Below are positions 18,690 through 27,549 of a DNA stretch of 64,000 bases, piece by piece. Made by a program: the position numbers and the translations under genes. The DNA lies in assembly GCF_001434695.1 (NCBI RefSeq), contig NZ_AZDI01000001.1, forward strand, positions 269,198-333,197, in the 5' to 3' direction. A model generated the notes under the pieces. The model was not told the DNA's origin and searched no databases. It saw only the letters and a program-made list of their open reading frames with translations. How positions within the stretch are numbered: position 1 is the first letter of the stretch; the number at the start of each line of letters is the position of its first letter. The DNA comes from Dellaglioa algida DSM 15638. Lineage in GTDB: Bacteria; Bacillota; Bacilli; Lactobacillales; Lactobacillaceae.

Positions 18690-19418
18690 TTAACTTAATT
18701 CACTAAAAAATGAAAGACTCGCCAATAGGTATAATGGAGCTGTTTCCGCACGTAATATTCTAGGTCCTAGCCCAACTTTCTGATAACCAGCTGAAGATAA
18801 CTTATTAATTTCAGCTTCGGAAATACCACCCTCTGAACCAAACACTGCAATCAAATTTTGATTAGGCTTAATTAAATCAAATGATTTTTTTAATTGACTA
18901 ACCTCACCTTGCTTAGCTGATTCTTCATAGGCAACAATTTGAATATCATAAGATTGTTGAAATAATTCATCAATCTTATTAACATAGGCAATTGTTGGAA
19001 TTACAGTTCGATGCGATTGTTCCGCTGCGCCCTTAGCAATTTTTTGTAACCGTTCAATCTTTTTAGCTTGTTTTTTCCGATCCCATTTAGCAATAGAAAA
19101 ATCACTATTAAAAAAGATAAATCCGCTGGCACCCATTTCAGTTCCTTTTTGTACAATCCAATCAGCTTTATCTTTTTTTGAAAGGGCTGACGCAATTGTA
19201 ACTGCAATTGGTAATTCAACTTGCGATTCTACTGTCAGTTGATACTCAAAATTAACAAAACTGTCGGTAATTTGTGTTGCTTTTGCAACGACAACTTCCT
19301 CCGACTGTTTTACTAATTCAACCTTGTCACCAACTGCTAAACGCATGACCTTAGTGGCATGATGGAAATCCTCATCCGTCAAAACCAACTCATTAGATTT
19401 CAAAAAATATCTTTGCAT
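18690..19418 (-). CDS. rsmE: 16S rRNA (uracil-1498-N3)-methyltransferase
   Basis: SPOUT-class enzyme methylating U1498 of 16S rRNA. The 242-residue protein starts MQRYFL, has an N-terminal PUA-like domain (about 1-70, with HHATKVMRLAVGD), and the knotted SAM domain with KGTEMGASGF, FGSEGGISEAE and GPRILRAETAP near residue 222. It starts nine bases after prmA, in the common prmA-rsmE order. Confidence 0.96.
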   Translation of the reverse strand: MQRYFLKSNELVLTDEDFHHATKVMRLAVGDKVELVKQSEEVVVAKATQITDSFVNFEYQLTVESQVELPIAVTIASALSKKDKADWIVQKGTEMGASGFIFFNSDFSIAKWDRKKQAKKIERLQKIAKGAAEQSHRTVIPTIAYVNKIDELFQQSYDIQIVAYEESAKQGEVSQLKKSFDLIKPNQNLIAVFGSEGGISEAEINKLSSAGYQKVGLGPRILRAETAPLYLLASLSFFSELS

Positions 19419-19427
19419 CCTTAATCC

Positions 19428-20375
19428 CTAACCTTCCGAGTCCATTTTAACTGCAATGATTGAAAACCAATCACCCATATTTAATATTTGTTGTATTTCA
19501 AACCCACCATTTATCAGTGATGATTTAATTAAATTAACCTTATCCGTAATGATACCAGAAGTTACGAAATAACCCCCAGAATTTAAACTATTTTTAGCTT
19601 GTGGAATTAGAGGCACAATAATTTCGGACAGAATGTTAGCAACAATTAAATCAACTTTTTTCTCGATTCCGTTCAGCAAGTCATTTGCTGCAACGTGAAC
19701 ATCGCTCGCTACCGGATTTAAGTCAAAATTCAACACCGCAGCTTCAACTGCAATATCATCCAGATCATAAGCATCAATCTGTCCCACGCCAAGATGCTTA
19801 GCAGCGATACTTAAAACCCCTGAGCCGGTTCCAACATCTATCATCGTCTCACCGCCACGAATGACTTGTTCTAATGCAACTAAGGCCAGTCGAGTTGTTG
19901 GGTGTGTCCCTGTTCCAAACGCCTTTCCTGGATCTAACCGAATCACTTTTTCGTCCAACTGGCTGGGTTCGTATTTCTCCCAACTTGGTACAATGGTTAA
20001 GAAACGTGTCACTCTAACAGGATGGTAGTATTGTTGCCATTCTAATCCCCATCCCTGATCATCAACTTCGGTCGATTCAATTAATCCCTGTCCTATATTA
20101 AGACCAAAATCTACCAACTGATTAACCTTACTTTGGATAACGGGTAATATTTCGGGAATAAATACTATTTCCGGAAAAAAAGCGGACACTTTAGCACCTT
20201 CAATTTGATGCTCAACTAATCCAAAATCATACCCAGATAAATTATCCTGCATTAATTTTTCAAAGTCCTTTGAGTCATCAATTTGAACGCCCTCGGCACC
20301 ACTTTCAATTAAAATATTTGAAACGGCTTCAACAGCTTCACTACTAGTTAAGACACTTAATTCGGTCCACTTCAA
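19428..20375 (-). CDS. prmA: Ribosomal protein L11 methyltransferase
   Basis: Trimethylates ribosomal protein L11. The 315-residue protein has an N-terminal substrate-recognition domain and a SAM-binding Rossmann domain with GTGTHPTTRL, DVGTGSGVLSIAA near residue 180, and NILSEII. It begins at TTG (20375-20373), nine bases after GGAGG; the family N-terminus MKWTEL matches this position. The DUF3013 gene lies 12 bases upstream and rsmE follows. Confidence 0.95.
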   Translation of the reverse strand: MKWTELSVLTSSEAVEAVSNILIESGAEGVQIDDSKDFEKLMQDNLSGYDFGLVEHQIEGAKVSAFFPEIVFIPEILPVIQSKVNQLVDFGLNIGQGLIESTEVDDQGWGLEWQQYYHPVRVTRFLTIVPSWEKYEPSQLDEKVIRLDPGKAFGTGTHPTTRLALVALEQVIRGGETMIDVGTGSGVLSIAAKHLGVGQIDAYDLDDIAVEAAVLNFDLNPVASDVHVAANDLLNGIEKKVDLIVANILSEIIVPLIPQAKNSLNSGGYFVTSGIITDKVNLIKSSLINGGFEIQQILNMGDWFSIIAVKMDSEG

Positions 20376-20387
20376 AATGACGTCCTC

Positions 20388-20876
20388 CTAAAATTTTGGG
20401 TATACCAAACGCATACTTTTTTGTGTACTTTGTGCTTTTTGAATCTTTTCAAAATCACTAGCCGACCAACCTAGTTCGAAAAATTCAGCGTCATCATCGT
20501 TCAAGAAATCTAGCAAATCACTTTGACCGTTATCTAACACCACTTGTAAATAGTTAATAAATGCGGCACCTTCTGAGTGTTCCCATCCAGCTTTGCCATC
20601 AAATGGTAACGTAACTAAATAATCTTTTTCAACTTCTTTTGGATCAAAACGCTCTACATCATATAATAATATGGCATCTCCAAATGATATGATTGGTAAC
20701 TCAGAGTTAATACCCTCGATATCTAAAATTGCTTGTTGCGATTTATTTTCTGCATAAAATGTTAAATCTACAGTAAAAGTGTGATCCTTTTTTTGCCACT
20801 CTAACTCGATATCGCCATCAAAATCTATTTTTGGCAATTCTTTCTTTAAGTAATCTAATAATGTTTCTTGTGCCAT
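20388..20876 (-). CDS. DUF3013 family protein
   Basis: A 162-residue acidic cytoplasmic protein matching what I recall of DUF3013, found in lactobacilli and streptococci next to prmA. The function is unknown. It begins MAQETLLDYLKKEL and has no membrane segment or recognisable catalytic motif. It is the first gene of the DUF3013-prmA-rsmE unit; a minus-strand TATAAT at 20944-20939 may be its -10, though the -35 is weak. Confidence 0.85.
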   Translation of the reverse strand: MAQETLLDYLKKELPKIDFDGDIELEWQKKDHTFTVDLTFYAENKSQQAILDIEGINSELPIISFGDAILLYDVERFDPKEVEKDYLVTLPFDGKAGWEHSEGAAFINYLQVVLDNGQSDLLDFLNDDDAEFFELGWSASDFEKIQKAQSTQKSMRLVYPKF

Positions 20877-20976
20877 GCCGTCACCTCATATTTAACTATA
20901 TTTTAAATACACTAACTATTGTTTAGTTCTCAATTTTTATTATAAAGCATTGTTGCCATTCATGCATTAAATATAG

Positions 20977-20992
20977 GGGGAAACGATAACAA
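20977..20992 (+). promoter_or_regulatory. Possible cre (CcpA) site upstream of the nucleoside hydrolase gene
   Basis: The sequence GGGGAAACGATAACAA fits the cre consensus WTGNNARCGNWWWCAW except for the first two positions. It is in the shared upstream region of the nucleoside hydrolase and DUF3013 genes. The match is imperfect, so this is tentative. Confidence 0.4.
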
Positions 20993-21045
20993 TTTGTCGT
21001 TTTTTTTGGTAAACTGAAGTTATAAAATATTGAGGAGGTTTTATT

Positions 21046-22005
21046 ATGGGAAGAAAAAAAATGATTTTAGATTTAGATACCGGAATTGACGACGCAATGG
21101 CAATTGCTTATGCGCTTGCTAGTGAGGAAATTGACTTAATTGGTATCGTGGGATCTTATGGTAACTTGCAGATGCTAGATGGTGTTCAAAACAGTTTGAA
21201 CTTACTTTCACTATTAGGTCAACCCAATATTCCAGTTTATCTTGGCGAAAAGCACTCAATGACAACGCAAACCTTTAACACTATGCAAATTAGCCAAGAA
21301 ATCCATGGTATGAACGGTATAGGCGATATTACTATTCCAAAATCTGACCAATCACCTCATCCAGGATCTGGTATTGATTTCATAATTGACTCTGCAAAAA
21401 AATTCCAGTCAGATTTAATTATCGTCCCAACTGGACCATTAACAAACTTAGCGTTAGCCATTAAGCAATCACCTGAAATTGAAACGTTAATTGGTAAAGT
21501 CGTTTTAATGGGAGGCGCCTTAACAATTCCCGGAAACGTCACACCCGTGGCTGAAGCAAATATTAATCAAGATCCTGAAGCTGCAAATGAGGTTTTTCAA
21601 AGCAAGTTAACAATTACAATGGTTGGTCTAGATGTGACACTTAAAACACTTTTGACAAAAAAAGAAACACAAGAATGGCGACAACTCAATAGTACTTCGA
21701 GTCGTGCCTTTGCTGATATCGTTGATTATTATATTGAAGCCTACGCAAATCTAAAAACTAATTTGGGTGGTTGCGCACTTCATGACCCACTTGCCGTCGC
21801 AGTTGCGATAGATCCCTCTTTAGTCACAACATTACCAATTAATATGAAAGTTGACACAAAATCACCTTTCAGTGGGCGAACAATTGGTGATGAAAGACGC
21901 TTGAATTCAAATGAAGCCACAACGGATGTAGCAGTAGCCGTTGAAACGGAACGTTTCTTATCCATATTCATGACAAAATTATCAACTTTATTTTCAAAAA
22001 ATTAA
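21046..22005 (+). CDS. Inosine/uridine-preferring nucleoside hydrolase
   Basis: Cleaves the N-glycosidic bond of ribonucleosides, giving ribose and base for salvage. The 319-residue protein has the calcium-binding family signature DLDTGIDDAMA at residues 8-18, then VPTGPLTNLALA, LMGGAL, and the C-terminal HDPLAVAVAIDP with the catalytic His and Asp. The ATG follows GAGGAGG. It is followed after 17 bases by a small membrane protein gene. A possible cre site upstream suggests catabolite control; base specificity cannot be read. Confidence 0.93.
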   Translation: MGRKKMILDLDTGIDDAMAIAYALASEEIDLIGIVGSYGNLQMLDGVQNSLNLLSLLGQPNIPVYLGEKHSMTTQTFNTMQISQEIHGMNGIGDITIPKSDQSPHPGSGIDFIIDSAKKFQSDLIIVPTGPLTNLALAIKQSPEIETLIGKVVLMGGALTIPGNVTPVAEANINQDPEAANEVFQSKLTITMVGLDVTLKTLLTKKETQEWRQLNSTSSRAFADIVDYYIEAYANLKTNLGGCALHDPLAVAVAIDPSLVTTLPINMKVDTKSPFSGRTIGDERRLNSNEATTDVAVAVETERFLSIFMTKLSTLFSKN

Positions 22006-22022
22006 TTTAATGAGGTTCATTT

Positions 22023-22382
22023 ATGCAATATCTAGGTCCGTTTCTTATCTTGGTTTGGTTTATCATGACAACCATGATTTATATGTCTACAAAAACAAAA
22101 CGTCGCAAATTTTCGTATAAGTCTCTATTTTTTGGTTCGTTAGCCTGGGAAAAAAATAGTCGCAATTGGCTTTTAATATTAGGCTTATTTTTACTTGTTA
22201 GTTTGAACTCAATCACGGATACCTTTGTTTTTCTGATATTACTTGGTTGTTACATCATTGTTCTCGCAGGCTCAGGTTTATTGTTGCATCGCGGTAACCA
22301 TCATCAACATATCCAAGCGCTCTTTTTTTCAATCTTTTTAATTGGCTTAGCTTGTTACCCACTCCTATCAAATCTTAGGTAA
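22023..22382 (+). CDS. Small membrane protein of unknown function
   Basis: The 119-residue product has predicted transmembrane segments at about 4-21, 48-63, 68-86 and 96-114, with a basic cytoplasmic loop (KTKRRKFSYK) after the first. I do not recognise the family. It begins 17 bases after the nucleoside hydrolase with a modest GAGG site about eight bases upstream, so the two are probably co-transcribed. It could be a transporter accessory, but nothing in the sequence shows this. Confidence 0.7.
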   Translation: MQYLGPFLILVWFIMTTMIYMSTKTKRRKFSYKSLFFGSLAWEKNSRNWLLILGLFLLVSLNSITDTFVFLILLGCYIIVLAGSGLLLHRGNHHQHIQALFFSIFLIGLACYPLLSNLR

Positions 22383-22420
22383 AGGTTAATTAGTTGCTTT
22401 ATAATTCTCTAAAGAAGATA

Positions 22421-22436
22421 ATGTAAGCGTTAACCA
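22421..22436 (+). promoter_or_regulatory. cre (CcpA) site of the gluconate operon
   Basis: ATGTAAGCGTTAACCA matches the cre consensus WTGNNARCGNWWWCAW at all but one defined position. It lies downstream of a TATAAT at 22400-22405, where CcpA binding would block elongation, and 57 bases before gntK. Confidence 0.75.
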
Positions 22437-22492
22437 ACTAATTCTTTAAAAAACATCGCCCACAATACTATTTAATTAAGGAGATTTCTACT

Positions 22493-24034
22493 ATGCCATA
22501 CATGATTGGTGTCGATATCGGAACAACTAGTACGAAAGCAGTTTTATATGATCTTAAAGGTAGCGTAATTGAATACGCAAACATCAGCTACCCCCTTTAT
22601 CAAGAAGAAGATGGAATGGCTGAGCAAGATCCTGAAGAAATTTACGCTGCCGTAACTGAGGCAATTACTCAGGTCAACAAAAAAGCAAATCTAAGTTCTA
22701 CCGATTTAAAAGGTGTCGCGTTCTCCGCTGCGATGCATAGCTTAATATTACTCGATAAAAATCACAAACCTCTTACACGATCAATCACTTGGGCTGACAA
22801 TAGAGCTAGCAAATGGAGTGACGATTTAAATGAGTCAGGGATTGGTCATGAAATTTATCTCAAAACCGGAACACCTATCCATCCAATGTCGCCATTGTCG
22901 AAATTAATTTGGTTAAAAAATGAAAAACCAGATTTGTTTAATCAAGCTTCCTACTTTGTTGGTATTAAAGATTATATTTTATATCAATTATTTGATCGAC
23001 TTGTTATTGATCATTCGCTAGCATCGGCAACAGGTTTGTTTAATATCTTTAATTTAGATTGGGATGAACAAGCACTATCAGTAGCCGGAGTTACGCCTGA
23101 GAAGTTACCAGAATTAGTCGAGACAACTTACCAATTAACGGGACTCGATAAAGAATTTTCTAAAAAAACGGGTATTAGTCGTAAAGTACCATTTATTATT
23201 GGCGCAAGTGATGGTGTCCTTTCAAACCTTGGTGTCGACGCTATTGATCCAGGCGTTGCAGCCGTTACAATTGGCACAAGTGGCGCAGTCAGAATGGTTA
23301 TTGATCATCCCGTTACGGATCCTAAAGGACGTTTATTCTGTTACGCGCTCGCAAAAGATAAATGGGTTATTGGCGGGCCAGTTAATAATGGAGGGATTGT
23401 CTTCCGTTGGTTGAGAGATGAAATATTCACACCCGAAAAAATTACTGCTGAACAGATGCAGATTGATCCATATGAAATCATCACTCAGATTGCTGAAAAA
23501 GTCCCTGCTGGATCCGATGGACTACTCTTCCATCCTTATCTTGGTGGCGAACGTGCACCTCTTTGGGATGCAAATGCCAGAGGTTCATTCTTCGGATTAA
23601 CACGACAGCACACACGTGCACATATGGCACGTGCCGTACTCGAAGGAATTGTCTTTAATTTGGATATGGTTATGTTAGCGTTAACCGAAGTTTCTGGAAG
23701 TCCAACTAGAATTCAAGCAACAGGCGGATTTGCCCAGTCTTCATTATGGCGTCAACTATTGGCCGATATTTTTGAGCAAGAAGTCACAATTCCTGAAAGT
23801 TTTGAAAGTTCTTGTCTTGGTGCGGCCGTTTTAGGTATGGAAAGTTTGCACTTAATTGCTGATTTGTCAGCCGTTGAAAATATGATTGGTTCGACGCATG
23901 TTCATCAACCACAAAAAGAAAATTTTGAAGTCTATCGTGAATTGTTACCTATTTTTGTTCGCTTAAGTCGATCATTAAGTTCTGAATATAAAAACATTTC
24001 TGATTTCCAACGTAAGCATTATCATCAAATCTAG
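22493..24034 (+). CDS. gntK: Gluconokinase (FGGY family)
   Basis: Phosphorylates gluconate to 6-phosphogluconate, which enters the pentose phosphate/phosphoketolase route. The 513-residue protein has the FGGY phosphate-1 motif IGVDIGTTSTKAVLYD at the N-terminus, SITWADNRA near residue 101, TIGTSGAVR near 262 and the C-terminal ATGGFAQSSLWRQLLADI motif. The assignment to gluconate rather than xylulose or glycerol rests on the following gntP gene and overall likeness. The ATG follows AAGGAG. The cre site upstream predicts glucose repression. Confidence 0.92.
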   Translation: MPYMIGVDIGTTSTKAVLYDLKGSVIEYANISYPLYQEEDGMAEQDPEEIYAAVTEAITQVNKKANLSSTDLKGVAFSAAMHSLILLDKNHKPLTRSITWADNRASKWSDDLNESGIGHEIYLKTGTPIHPMSPLSKLIWLKNEKPDLFNQASYFVGIKDYILYQLFDRLVIDHSLASATGLFNIFNLDWDEQALSVAGVTPEKLPELVETTYQLTGLDKEFSKKTGISRKVPFIIGASDGVLSNLGVDAIDPGVAAVTIGTSGAVRMVIDHPVTDPKGRLFCYALAKDKWVIGGPVNNGGIVFRWLRDEIFTPEKITAEQMQIDPYEIITQIAEKVPAGSDGLLFHPYLGGERAPLWDANARGSFFGLTRQHTRAHMARAVLEGIVFNLDMVMLALTEVSGSPTRIQATGGFAQSSLWRQLLADIFEQEVTIPESFESSCLGAAVLGMESLHLIADLSAVENMIGSTHVHQPQKENFEVYRELLPIFVRLSRSLSSEYKNISDFQRKHYHQI

Positions 24035-24055
24035 TACTACTGGGGGAAAGTTATT

Positions 24056-25408
24056 ATGCCACTTTTAATCGTTTTTATTGGGATTTTATTTTTACTTTTA
24101 TTAATTATTAAGTTTAAGTTAAATACATTTGTTTCATTAATTATTACATCATTTGTTGTTGCCATTGGCTTGGGGATGCCGTTAGATAAAATTACAACTT
24201 CCATTGAAAATGGAATTGGTAGTCAGTTAGGCCATTTATCATTAGTCTTCGGATTTGGTGCTATGCTTGGTAAATTAGTAGCAGATTCGGGTGGTGCTTA
24301 CCGAATTGCGACTACCTTAATTAATCGTTTCGGTCGAAAATGGATTCAACTCGCTGTTGTATTAGCGTCATTTATTATTGGTATCGCCTTATTCTTCGAG
24401 GTGGGTATTGTTTTATTAATTCCAATTATTTTCGCAATCGCAACAGAATTGGGTATTTCAATCTTATACCTTGGGATTCCCATGGCAGCTGCACTTTCAG
24501 TTACTCACGGATTCTTACCTCCTCATCCGGCGCCAACGGCCATTGCATCGGCTCTAAATGCTAATGTAGGGATGGTTCTTATTTATGGCTTAATATTAGC
24601 CATTCCTGTGACATTAATTGCGGGACCACTCTTTGCGGTCGTTGCCCAAAAATATATTCCTTCAGCATTTAAACAAAAAGGTAATTTGAGCGCATTGGGG
24701 ACACAAAAGGAATTTAAACTTGAAGACACACCTAGTTTTGGAATGAGTACGTTAACATCATTATTCCCCGTTATCATTATGGCTATTTCAACAATCTACG
24801 ATATGGTCGTTAATAAAGGAATACGGCCAAAAAATCCAAACTCAGTAGATTCATTCTTTATGTTTATCGGTGCTCCTGGCGTGGCTATGCTTCTCTCACT
24901 GTTGTTTGCTATTTACTCAATGGGATTCGCACGCAAAATACCCGTTAAAGATATTATGTCATCTCTTGAAGTAGCCGTTAAACAAATTGCAATGTTACTA
25001 TTAATTATTGGTGGTGGTGGCGCATTTAAACAAGTACTTGTCGACGGTGGCGTTGCAAATGTTATCTCAAAAATGTTTGAATCATCTTCATTATCACCAC
25101 TTTTCTTAGGCTGGTTAATTGCTGCGCTACTGAGAGTTTCTCTTGGCTCCGCGACGGTTGCTGCATTGACTGCAGCTGGTCTTGTTAGTGGATTAATGGC
25201 AGGTACAGGTGTTGATCCAGCATTAATGGTAATTGCAATTGGTTCTGGTAGTTTAATTGCCTCACACGTTAATGATGCCGGTTTCTGGATGATTAAAGAA
25301 TACTTTGATTTAACTGTTAAAGAAACGCTTGCAACATGGACGGTTCTGGAAACAGTCGTTTCCGTCTCCGGACTTGGTGGTGTCATGATTATTAATTTGT
25401 TCGTATAA
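24056..25408 (+). CDS. gntP: Gluconate:H+ symporter, GntP family
   Basis: Secondary transporter bringing gluconate into the cell. The 450-residue protein is hydrophobic throughout with about 12 helices. Family motifs include FGFGAMLGKLVADSGGAYRIA near residue 66, THGFLPPHPAP near 160, and the C-terminal GSGSLIASHVNDAGFWMIKE near 396. It starts 21 bases after gntK with GGGGAAAG upstream and ends before a strong terminator, making gntK-gntP a two-gene operon without gnd or a dedicated regulator. Confidence 0.94.
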   Translation: MPLLIVFIGILFLLLLIIKFKLNTFVSLIITSFVVAIGLGMPLDKITTSIENGIGSQLGHLSLVFGFGAMLGKLVADSGGAYRIATTLINRFGRKWIQLAVVLASFIIGIALFFEVGIVLLIPIIFAIATELGISILYLGIPMAAALSVTHGFLPPHPAPTAIASALNANVGMVLIYGLILAIPVTLIAGPLFAVVAQKYIPSAFKQKGNLSALGTQKEFKLEDTPSFGMSTLTSLFPVIIMAISTIYDMVVNKGIRPKNPNSVDSFFMFIGAPGVAMLLSLLFAIYSMGFARKIPVKDIMSSLEVAVKQIAMLLLIIGGGGAFKQVLVDGGVANVISKMFESSSLSPLFLGWLIAALLRVSLGSATVAALTAAGLVSGLMAGTGVDPALMVIAIGSGSLIASHVNDAGFWMIKEYFDLTVKETLATWTVLETVVSVSGLGGVMIINLFV

Positions 25409-25414
25409 TAAATG

Positions 25415-25450
25415 AAAGGACTAAGTTATTTTCAGATAACTTAGTCCTTT
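25415..25450 (+). terminator. Terminator of gntKP
   Basis: Perfect 15-base arms 25415-25429 and 25436-25450 with a six-base loop, ending in a T-run. Confidence 0.92.
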
Positions 25451-25454
25451 TTAT

Positions 25455-25474
25455 ATGTCGTTAAATCCCGACAT
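25455..25474. promoter_or_regulatory. Palindrome upstream of the antiporter gene, possible operator
   Basis: ATGTCG and CGACAT, exact six-base arms with an eight-base spacer, lie 49 bases upstream of the antiporter start, close to where its promoter should be. The regulator is unknown. It is separate from the gntKP terminator hairpin. Confidence 0.35.
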
Positions 25475-25522
25475 GTGTTAATATAGAGTCCATTCTAAAA
25501 GAAGTTGTCGGAGGATTTAATT

Positions 25523-27505
25523 ATGAGTTCCTTATCTATTATTTTATTACTACTTGGTGGCGTAGTTATCGCAAACGTATTTGCCATTAAATTTCCTAGA
25601 ATCCCACAGGCCTTTTACCAAATCAGTATTGGTTTAGGATTGTCATTATTACCACTTTTTCAACATTTCGAACTAAAACCAGAATTATTTTTTATGATGA
25701 TTGTTGCGCCCATTATTTTTAATGAAGCACAAAATACGTCTAGGCGTGCATTGGCTAAAAATATTTTAGCAACACTTTCACTGGCCATCGTGCTAGTTGG
25801 GCTGACCATTGTTGTCACGGGATTTCTAGCTCACACCTTCTTGCCAGAACTTTCTCTTGCTCTAGCATTTGCGTTAGCCGCAATTGTTACACCCACGGAT
25901 ACGGTTGCCGTTTCTTCAGTGACAAAAAATTTACCGATTCCTGAATCAATGATGAATATGCTAGAAAATGAATCATTGTTCAATGACGCATCCGGTATTG
26001 TTGGCCTTAATTTAGCCTTAACGGCTTTTGCCTCCGGTACATTTTCTATAAATGAAGGTCTAAACGCTTTTAACGCATCATTTTTCGGTGGTCTTTTAAT
26101 TGGTGGTTTTCTGGGCCTCATATTCGTTAGAATACGATTGACTTTGTTAAGTTGGCATATTGAAGACACTGCCGTTATGATTCCCATTGAAATCATAACG
26201 CCTTTTCTCATTTATTTTATCTCTGAAGAATTTGGTTTTTCAGGTATTTTAGCTGTCGTAGCCGCAGGGTTAATTCACGGCGTTCAAAAAGACCGTTTAA
26301 GGTTATCTTCAACTAAGCTACAGTTTGTCTCAAGTAGTCTCTGGAAGGTGTTAACAGATGCCTTAAATGGCTTTGTCTTTGTTGTTCTAGGTTTAACATT
26401 ACCAACAGTCACATTAGATCTATTCAAAGGTTCGGGGTTCAATTCATTAATTTTATTCGCCATCAGTTTAGGTATTTACGCCGTTATGACGTTAATGCGC
26501 TTCTTATGGGCCCGTTTCGCATTAAATATGTCATCAATAAAAGATAATTTAACATTCGCCTTGAGCGGTATTCATGGAACAATTACACTATCAATGGCCT
26601 ACTCATTACCCTTAATAACAATTTCAGGTGCCCCATTTCCGATGAGAAACGAAATTATTTTTATGGCCGCACTCGTTATTTTAATTAGCATGATTGTTCC
26701 AACGCTTTTGTTACCACGTCTGATTCCTAAAAAGAATGAACTCGCTATTCCAGAAAATACGAGTCATGTTCGTTCTAAAATGGTTGTTTATACAGTCGAA
26801 CAGCTTAATATGACGACGGTTCCCAGCCCAGAACGTCAAATAGTCATTGAAACATTATATAATCAACAGAATTTTTTAAAACGACCCAAAAAAAATGATT
26901 TTTATGAACTATTAGAAAAAACACAAGAAATTGAAGAAAATATTTTACGCGAACTACTATCGAGTGGTCAGGTTTCAGAAAAAATGGTTACATGGTACGA
27001 GAAATTTTTAGTTACCACCTATCAATCAACACGTGGATTTTCATTAAAAAATTTATTCATGCATTTAAAATTTTATTTACTACGCTTATTTAAAAAACTT
27101 GCAATCAAAAAAGGAAAGAGAGCTTTATCTCAAGTTACAGAAGATCAGAAATCTGCCTTTAAAAAATATTACAGTAGCACCAAAGACGAATTTATTTTAA
27201 TGGAAGAATCTGGCTACCAGGCCGCAATCACCTACTTAACATCCATTACAACTGTTGAAAATTCTATGACTGTCACCATGGTCAGACAATTTTTATCAGT
27301 CCGTCACAGACGTTCATTTTCAAATGAAACTGAACTTATTTCACAAAATAATATCTTCATAAGTGCCTTCCAATTAGAATACAATTTTGTCCAACTTCAA
27401 TTGGAACAAAATCTAATATCACGAGAAACAGCTAATTCACTTCGAGAACAAATTTCATACGACGAGATGGTTTACATGCAAAATACGGACTCATTCTCAT
27501 CATAA
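25523..27505 (+). CDS. Na+(K+)/H+ antiporter, CPA1 (NhaP) family
   Basis: Membrane exchanger for pH and sodium homeostasis. The 660-residue product has about 12 transmembrane helices in residues 1-400 and the CPA1 core motifs TPTDTVAV near 127 and ENESLFNDASGIV near 150, the ion-binding acidic residues. A long soluble C-terminal tail (about 405-660), rich in charged helices, may be regulatory. The ATG at 25523 is eight bases from GGAGG; an in-frame TTG at 25505 lies upstream of that site. It is a single gene, convergent with the Tag-like gene. Confidence 0.93.
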   Translation: MSSLSIILLLLGGVVIANVFAIKFPRIPQAFYQISIGLGLSLLPLFQHFELKPELFFMMIVAPIIFNEAQNTSRRALAKNILATLSLAIVLVGLTIVVTGFLAHTFLPELSLALAFALAAIVTPTDTVAVSSVTKNLPIPESMMNMLENESLFNDASGIVGLNLALTAFASGTFSINEGLNAFNASFFGGLLIGGFLGLIFVRIRLTLLSWHIEDTAVMIPIEIITPFLIYFISEEFGFSGILAVVAAGLIHGVQKDRLRLSSTKLQFVSSSLWKVLTDALNGFVFVVLGLTLPTVTLDLFKGSGFNSLILFAISLGIYAVMTLMRFLWARFALNMSSIKDNLTFALSGIHGTITLSMAYSLPLITISGAPFPMRNEIIFMAALVILISMIVPTLLLPRLIPKKNELAIPENTSHVRSKMVVYTVEQLNMTTVPSPERQIVIETLYNQQNFLKRPKKNDFYELLEKTQEIEENILRELLSSGQVSEKMVTWYEKFLVTTYQSTRGFSLKNLFMHLKFYLLRLFKKLAIKKGKRALSQVTEDQKSAFKKYYSSTKDEFILMEESGYQAAITYLTSITTVENSMTVTMVRQFLSVRHRRSFSNETELISQNNIFISAFQLEYNFVQLQLEQNLISRETANSLREQISYDEMVYMQNTDSFSS

Positions 27506-27549
27506 AAAAATGGTAACTAGATTACAGTTTAATCTAGTTACCATTTTTT
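27505..27549. terminator. Bidirectional terminator, antiporter / Tag-like gene
   Basis: Perfect 20-base arms 27505-27524 and 27530-27549 with a five-base loop, A-rich on one end and T-rich on the other, serving both convergent genes. Confidence 0.92.

Noticed and set aside
24913..25386. A 157-codon minus-strand open frame across the gntP gene
   Set aside because: It lies fully opposite a clear gntP coding sequence, has no ribosome binding site and its protein is an antisense shadow rich in Pro, Ser and Thr.
25831..26211. A 126-codon minus-strand open frame inside the antiporter gene
   Set aside because: Antisense to conserved transmembrane helices of the antiporter, with no start signal or family likeness.
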